Shown piece by piece: positions 5,358-8,434 of a DNA stretch of 8,434 bases. The DNA comes from an uncultured Bacillota bacterium (GTDB taxonomy: Bacteria; Bacillota; Clostridia; Peptostreptococcales; Anaerovoracaceae): the NCBI GenBank assembly GCA_958448635.1, contig CAUDEQ010000077.1:1-8434 (forward strand), given 5' to 3'. Within the stretch, counting starts at the first letter, position 1. The number at the start of each line of letters is the position of its first letter. Position numbers and translations under genes: made by a program. Under the pieces are notes generated by a model. That model worked only from the letters and a program-made list of their open reading frames with translations. It searched no databases and was not told the origin of the DNA.

Positions 5358-6030
5358 AATCTTTTGGATTATCTTTGCTCTTTTTTTTCCATTGTGAATG
5401 CAATCCATCAATATGTTCAAAAAGACTATCCTTGATTTTGCACCACATAGGATCAAGGATGAAATCAATACCTTCTCGTCGAGCAAGCTTAGCCGCAGGA
5501 ACAAAATCGCTGTCTCCTGCAATCAAAATAATTTGATCGACCTGTTTCTTATATGACAAAGATGCAATATCCAAGCCTATGCGCATATCAACGCCTTTTT
5601 GCGAAAAACTTATGGCAAAGTCGTTCTCCGTCAATTCTTCGAGTGATCGTTTTTTGTTATACAAATCCTTTATTGCATTTGGTGTAAGATTGAAAGTTGC
5701 GTGTTCGTCAGACAACTCACCCAACCTTAGCGCAACCTTTCTTTGCTTTTTCAATTCTGAGAAAAAATCATTTGTCCAAGAGTACGTTTCTGAATGGCGA
5801 AAATCTACGCCTCTTTTCAATAAAGGATGATACACGGTTTTACCTATTGGCGGGCAGTCATAATAAAAAATTCGATATAATCTGCGATCATCATATTGCT
5901 GTTCGTGTTTCAAATGTGCGGAACAATATGTGAGAAGCTCCTGAGCTCTTTTGTCAGGAGCTTTCTTTCCCCATAGTCGGCGTGCACATTTCCTGTAAAA
6001 TCCACCATCAACCAATATTGCTGTTTTCAT
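5356..6030 (-). CDS. NYN-domain protein, putative RNase (LabA/DUF88-like)
   Basis: The 224-residue product shows the PIN-like NYN fold from the start: AILVDGGFYRK with Asp8, YYDCPP with Asp58, the KGVDMRIGLDIASL block with Asp148 and Asp154, and LIAGDSDFVPAAKLARREG with Asp173 and Asp175. These acidic residues form the metal-dependent nuclease centre in NYN/PIN enzymes, so RNA cleavage is the likely activity. The tail is very basic (QWKKKSKDNPKD), possibly for nucleic acid binding. The start is the second ATG of the frame, 15 codons in, because ggaggag lies 8 nt before it. The gene has its own promoter and a long hairpin in its leader. Located between integrase and repressor in the prophage, it is probably an accessory (lysogenic conversion or defence) gene. 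Target unknown. Confidence 0.85.
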   Translation of the reverse strand: MKTAILVDGGFYRKCARRLWGKKAPDKRAQELLTYCSAHLKHEQQYDDRRLYRIFYYDCPPIGKTVYHPLLKRGVDFRHSETYSWTNDFFSELKKQRKVALRLGELSDEHATFNLTPNAIKDLYNKKRSLEELTENDFAISFSQKGVDMRIGLDIASLSYKKQVDQIILIAGDSDFVPAAKLARREGIDFILDPMWCKIKDSLFEHIDGLHSQWKKKSKDNPKD

Positions 6031-6056
6031 TGTTCCATCTCCTCCAAAAACGAGTG

Positions 6057-6112
6057 AAGCCTTAGGTATCGACAAATTCCCGCATCATGGGGAAGTCTAT
6101 CACCTAAGGCTT
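6057..6112 (-). promoter_or_regulatory. Long hairpin in the NYN mRNA leader
   Basis: AAGCCTTAGGT (6057-6067) and ACCTAAGGCTT (6102-6112) are perfect 11-bp arms around a 34-nt loop. The loop contains a second stem, TTCCC/GGGAA. In the minus-strand transcript it lies between the promoter and the ribosome binding site, ending about 14 nt before ggaggag. It could control translation or mRNA stability, perhaps as an autocleavage site for the NYN product. It is not followed by a T run, so it is not a terminator. Confidence 0.6.
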
Positions 6113-6123
6113 GTTAACTTTAA

Positions 6124-6139
6124 TACCCTTAATAGGGTA
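6124..6139. promoter_or_regulatory. Palindrome at the NYN transcription start
   Basis: TACCCTTAATAGGGTA has perfect 6-bp arms and a 4-bp centre. It begins where transcription from the promoter just upstream should start, so it is either an operator or a 5'-end hairpin. Confidence 0.5.
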
Positions 6140-6144
6140 CTTAT

Positions 6145-6173
6145 ATATTATGCCTCAGGCATTGACTTGTCAA
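6145..6173 (-). promoter_or_regulatory. Promoter of the NYN gene with spacer palindrome
   Basis: On the minus strand, a perfect -35 TTGACA (6168-6173) and a -10 TAATAT (6145-6150) are 17 bp apart. The spacer contains the 13-bp palindrome ATGCCTCAGGCAT (6150-6162). A strong promoter with a spacer palindrome suggests repression by an unidentified regulator. Confidence 0.75.
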
Positions 6174-6261
6174 CAAAAAATATTAAAATGTCAATGTTTT
6201 TTTCTTCTTTTCATTTCCCACTACTTCCAGCGACTATGGCAATAAAAATAGTCACACCTTA

Positions 6262-7323
6262 TCACATATACCTTTTGCAGGAGGCGATTATTTCATCGGC
6301 GTATTTATAGATATCGTCGATACTATCAATATCGTACCTAATTGGATTTTTGTTTGCATCTGCAATAGTTATATATTTTACGGATGGAAGTAAGTATATT
6401 CGGCAGATCCATTTCCTGTTGTTATCATCAAGCAGTATGCCGAAGTAGCTTTCGGTGTCTCTGTATGCTATCCTGTCGCCGTCTACAACTTTTCTCAATA
6501 TAGCTTTTACAACAGCGTATGCTTCAAGCTCTCCGATGGTAGTATTGATCTTGTCCTCGTGTGAAAGTTCTTGTTCTTGTGCTTCTTCAGCCTGTCTTTC
6601 TTCCTCTTCAGCCTCGTTTTTCAATGCAATCTTTAGCTTACTATTCATAAGGTCACTTATATATTGCTGTATCGCGCGCTTTACAACAGGCGTGAACTTT
6701 TCAACAACTTTTTGATTCTTGACGCCATCATATATTCCATTAAGGACATATCTGACAAAGTCAGGCGAAGGAGAGTTGATCTCCGTTTCAAACCAGTCCT
6801 TTATAAGGCGGCTGTATTTAAGGGCTTCCGCAGAATTTACTATGCTGTCAACGTCGATAACCTCTTTTGTGAATTTGCTGATTTCAGTAATGTCTCGGTC
6901 ATTTAAGTTTGTAATATCAACAGTAAGGAACGGAGCAGAGTCCATTTTGTTTGGTGTTTCAAGGTCAGTATAGAACTTATAGATTATGCCGTTTGTAAGT
7001 ATGCCAAACTTTGCATCTGTAGTGCCAAAATACCTAAAGAGCTGCGAGCCGTGCTTATCGAGCTTCGTGTTGCAACTCTTGCACTCTACTAATATGAGAG
7101 GAACGCCATCTATAAGGATTGCATAGTCGACCTTTTCGCCTTTCTTTATGCCCACATCCGCTGTAAATTCAGGGACAAATTCAAGCGGGTTGAAAATGTC
7201 ATATCCAAGCAACTGGAAGAACGGCATAATCATCGATGTTTTTGTAGCCTCTTCGGTTGTTATAGAGTTCCTCAAATCTGAGATTCGTTCTGACAATTCG
7301 TTTAATTTTTCATTAAATTCCAT
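6262..7323 (-). CDS. HSDR_N-type PD-(D/E)XK protein (type I restriction enzyme R-like, stand-alone)
   Basis: The 353-residue protein matches the stand-alone proteins related to the N-terminal nuclease domain of type I restriction HsdR (COG4748 type). The nuclease core is visible: Glu24/25 in TTEEATKTSMIMPFFQLLGYD, Asp66 in EKVDYAI, Glu80 and Lys82 in LILVECKSC, then a Q-containing helix, HGSQLFRYFGTT. A charged, probably coiled linker (about 235-260, EAEEEERQAEEAQEQE) leads to a C-terminal domain with ESYFGILLDDNNRKWICRIYL. There is no helicase part and no methylase or specificity gene nearby, so it is not a type I restriction system. The ATG has aaggag upstream and lies 11 bp after the repressor gene, so the two are likely co-transcribed in the lysogen. 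Such genes are common in phage lysogeny regions; role unknown, possibly superinfection exclusion. Confidence 0.85.
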   Translation of the reverse strand: MEFNEKLNELSERISDLRNSITTEEATKTSMIMPFFQLLGYDIFNPLEFVPEFTADVGIKKGEKVDYAILIDGVPLILVECKSCNTKLDKHGSQLFRYFGTTDAKFGILTNGIIYKFYTDLETPNKMDSAPFLTVDITNLNDRDITEISKFTKEVIDVDSIVNSAEALKYSRLIKDWFETEINSPSPDFVRYVLNGIYDGVKNQKVVEKFTPVVKRAIQQYISDLMNSKLKIALKNEAEEEERQAEEAQEQELSHEDKINTTIGELEAYAVVKAILRKVVDGDRIAYRDTESYFGILLDDNNRKWICRIYLLPSVKYITIADANKNPIRYDIDSIDDIYKYADEIIASCKRYM

Positions 7324-7334
7324 GGCGCTTCTCC

Positions 7335-7976
7335 TTATATTTTTCTTCTTAATTCGATAACTACCCCTATTATATATACGGGATTAAATTCATCCGTATA
7401 ATCATATTTTCTTGGTTCATACTCCGGATTTATAGGCTGGAGCATGATGCCATCACGTTCTTTTATTACCCTTTTTAACGTGACATCGTTTCCGTTTACT
7501 CTAACAGCGCAGTCTTGACCGTTTTCGCAGTCGGGCTGTTCACGGATAAGTACATAGTCGCCGTCTATATATTTAGGGTACATACTGTTTCCTACCACTT
7601 TTAGTGCCAGCAAATCATTTTTTGCCGCAAGATCGGCATCAACATCAATATAGTCTTCTATGTCCTCTATAGCTTCGCGTGGCACGCCAGCAGGAATGCG
7701 ACCATAAACAGGGATGCGGATGGTTTTACCGATTGAAACGGGCTCAAGGGTAATTTCTTTTTTCATCGGAACGTCAAATCCCATTAGCCATAGCGGGTCA
7801 ACGCCGAGTATCTTAGCCATCTTACCACTGCTTATATTAGACGGTTTGTGCGATCCATTTAAATACTGACTTATAGATGATTTGCTTACGCCTGACTCGT
7901 TAGCAAGTTCCTGAGGTATCTTGTTAACGTTAGCTAAAGCTTTTGACAGGCGTTTAGCTGTACGTTCATGTTTCAT
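7335..7976 (-). CDS. CI-like phage repressor with S24/LexA-type protease domain
   Basis: The 213-residue product has an N-terminal XRE helix-turn-helix (about 5-62; IPQELANESGVSKSSISQYLNGSHKPS) and a C-terminal LexA/CI peptidase domain. The self-cleavage site is Ala96-Gly97 (GRIPAGVP). The catalytic dyad is Ser131 (VVGNSMYPKYIDGD) and Lys168 (DVTLKRV). It should therefore keep the prophage silent and be inactivated by RecA-stimulated self-cleavage after DNA damage. The start is the ATG 11 codons into the frame, with aaaggag 8 nt upstream. It is divergent from the Cro-like gene across a 136-bp operator region and is followed closely by the HSDR_N gene. Every required residue is present, so the switch looks functional. 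Confidence 0.95.
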   Translation of the reverse strand: MKHERTAKRLSKALANVNKIPQELANESGVSKSSISQYLNGSHKPSNISSGKMAKILGVDPLWLMGFDVPMKKEITLEPVSIGKTIRIPVYGRIPAGVPREAIEDIEDYIDVDADLAAKNDLLALKVVGNSMYPKYIDGDYVLIREQPDCENGQDCAVRVNGNDVTLKRVIKERDGIMLQPINPEYEPRKYDYTDEFNPVYIIGVVIELRRKI

Positions 7977-7999
7977 GTTTAAATCTCCTTTACAAGGTA

Positions 8000-8028
8000 A
8001 ATATAGCACAACGGTGTTAAACAGTCAA
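8000..8028 (-). promoter_or_regulatory. Repressor maintenance promoter
   Basis: On the minus strand TTGACT (8023-8028) and TATATT (8000-8005) are 17 bp apart. A partial operator-like sequence (GTTAAACAGTCAAAC, 8016-8030) overlaps the -35 box, consistent with control of the repressor gene by itself or the Cro-like protein. Confidence 0.75.
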
Positions 8029-8033
8029 ACAAA

Positions 8034-8054
8034 AAGTTTGATAATATTTAACTT
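8034..8054. promoter_or_regulatory. Switch operator, AAGTT-N11-AACTT type (first)
   Basis: An imperfect 21-bp palindrome with AAGTT and AACTT arms lies between the two divergent promoters. It shares arms and length with the sites at 8069-8089 and 8321-8341, which makes it a credible repressor/Cro binding site. Confidence 0.7.
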
Positions 8055-8059
8055 TTGGG

Positions 8060-8088
8060 TTGACATATAAGTTAAATACTGTTAAACT
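8060..8088 (+). promoter_or_regulatory. Early lytic promoter in front of the Cro-like gene
   Basis: A perfect TTGACA (8060-8065) and TAAACT (8083-8088) are 17 bp apart. The operator at 8069-8089 covers the spacer and -10 box, so repressor binding should shut this promoter. Confidence 0.75.
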
Positions 8089-8089
8089 T
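8069..8089. promoter_or_regulatory. Switch operator, AAGTT-N11-AACTT type (second)
   Basis: The 21-bp site has AAGTTaAA and TTaAACTT-like arms around its centre and lies on the early promoter. Together with the other two copies it defines the consensus of this phage switch. Confidence 0.75.
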
Positions 8090-8112
8090 GGTTATGAAAG
8101 GAGGAAGTGAAG

Positions 8113-8319
8113 TTGAACTACGAATATAATAAACTTAGAGGGCGCATAATTGAAAAGTATGGTACGCAGGAAAATTTCGCCGAGGCAGTAGGACTTTCGA
8201 CCAATTCTATATCTAGAAAAATGAACGGCAAAGCAGGATTTTCACAGGAGGACATAGAAAGATGGTCGGAAAAACTCGAAATTAAGCAGGAAGAATACGG
8301 TAAATATTTTTTTGCTTAA
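8113..8319 (+). CDS. DUF739-family Cro-like DNA-binding protein
   Basis: The 68-residue product (NYEYNKLRGRIIEKYGTQEN, then FAEAVGLSTNSISRKMNGKAGFS) is a compact helix-turn-helix protein of the DUF739 family found beside repressors in Firmicutes phages. It acts as the Cro counterpart, turning off the repressor gene when the phage enters the lytic cycle. Two alternative starts exist. GTG at 8107 lies only 2 nt from the aaaggagg ribosome binding site (8097-8104), while TTG at 8113 lies 8 nt from it and is preferred. The gene is driven by the early promoter at 8060-8088. Its stop codon is inside a long inverted repeat that contains a third operator copy, so it may influence the genes behind it. 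Confidence 0.85.
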   Translation: MNYEYNKLRGRIIEKYGTQENFAEAVGLSTNSISRKMNGKAGFSQEDIERWSEKLEIKQEEYGKYFFA

Positions 8320-8348
8320 AAAGTTAAACATCATTTAACTTTTTAAGC
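8314..8348. promoter_or_regulatory. Perfect 15-bp inverted repeat with embedded third operator
   Basis: GCTTAAAAAGTTAAA and TTTAACTTTTTAAGC are perfect arms around CATCA. The inner 21 bp (8321-8341) fit the AAGTT-N11-AACTT operator consensus of the switch. It overlaps the stop codon of the Cro-like gene and precedes the next gene. It is not followed by T residues, so an operator acting on downstream transcription is more likely than a terminator. Confidence 0.75.
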
Positions 8349-8389
8349 AAACTACGGGAAAGGGGTGAGGAAAAAAGGTGGTGAAAAGA

Positions 8390-8434
8390 GTGAAAGTCCT
8401 AAAAGAGATATTACAGGAGTTGATTCTGATAAGA
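8390..8434 (+). CDS. Start of an early phage gene, cut by the window edge
   Basis: A GTG start at 8390 has aaggtgg 8 nt upstream and opens an uninterrupted frame to the end of the window (MKVLKEILQELILIR). An in-frame GTG at 8381 is an alternative with a poorer ribosome site. The visible 15 residues are an amphipathic, leucine/isoleucine-rich helix, which is not enough to name a family. It follows the Cro-like gene after about 70 bp and is probably in the same early operon, under the third operator. Confidence 0.55.
   Translation, partial: MKVLKEILQELILIR

Larger units (their letters stand above)
3870..8434. mobile_element. Prophage, integrase end and lysogeny module (continues beyond window)
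   Basis: The order attachment site, tyrosine integrase, two accessory genes, S24 repressor (all minus), then a divergent DUF739 Cro-like gene is the standard lysogeny end of a Firmicutes temperate phage. The base composition is more AT-rich than in the flavoprotein gene next to it. No structural genes are in the window, so a satellite or other integrative element with a phage-type switch cannot be excluded. Confidence 0.85.

Noticed and set aside
5068..5397. 109-residue plus-strand ORF overlapping the integrase start
   Set aside because: It runs antisense through the integrase start, the hairpin ladder and the terminator, with no ribosome binding site. It is a shadow frame.
6160..6203. Plus-strand terminator from CATTGAC/GTCAATG followed by seven T residues
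   Set aside because: The loop is 23 nt, the stem is weak, and there is no plus-strand gene upstream. The bases are better explained as the -35 region of the NYN promoter.
6232..6253. GACTAT/ATAGTC hairpin just after the HSDR_N stop codon as a terminator
   Set aside because: The 6-bp AT-rich stem is not followed by a T tract in the minus direction, so termination there is not supported.
6262..7323. Complete type I restriction-modification system
   Set aside because: Only an HsdR N-terminal-like domain is present. The helicase motor, methylase and specificity subunits are absent.

Overview
The window looks like low-to-moderate-GC Firmicutes DNA, most likely class Clostridia. The support is indirect: strong AGGAGG-type ribosome binding sites, use of TTG/GTG starts, TTGACA/TATAAT promoters, and protein families typical of clostridial chromosomes and temperate phages. 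No species can be named from the sequence.

Layout. (1) 1-909: an AT-rich divergent pair, a four-helix membrane protein (minus) and a small XRE regulator (plus). They are separated by two GCTACC/GGTAGC palindromes placed inside and just after the membrane-protein promoter. (2) 910-2142: no credible gene. Instead there is a 134-bp tandem repeat array (five full copies and one partial copy, exact 134-bp spacing) flanked by decayed copies. Each unit holds two hairpins bounded by TTCCAC/GTGGAA arms, and many left arms read TTTTCCACA, close to a DnaA box. (3) 2143-3441: a more GC-rich chromosomal flavoprotein gene of the FAD-dependent oxidoreductase/GidA-like type. (4) 3442-3869: intergenic DNA with a probable IS3-family terminal repeat remnant and a good minus-strand terminator. 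(5) 3870-8434: the integrase end of a prophage. It starts at a 40-nt tRNA-Pro-like 3' fragment, the probable attachment core, and runs inward through a tyrosine integrase, a structured region with an orphan plus-strand terminator, an NYN-domain putative RNase, an HSDR_N-type PD-(D/E)XK protein, an S24-type CI repressor (all minus), then a DUF739 Cro-like gene and the start of another gene (plus).

How the parts work together. The repressor, the Cro-like protein and a set of AAGTT-N11-AACTT operators form the lysogeny switch. One of these operators overlaps the stop codon of the Cro-like gene. The repressor gene is followed after 11 bp by the HSDR_N gene, so both are probably made in the lysogen. 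The NYN gene has its own consensus promoter carrying two palindromes and a long hairpin leader. A DNA-nuclease-like protein and an RNase-like protein in the lysogenic block suggest prophage-encoded defence or superinfection control, but this is inference.

The best candidates for something undescribed are the 134-bp double-hairpin array and the NYN gene with structured RNA at both ends. The other end of the prophage and most of the early lytic region lie outside the window.
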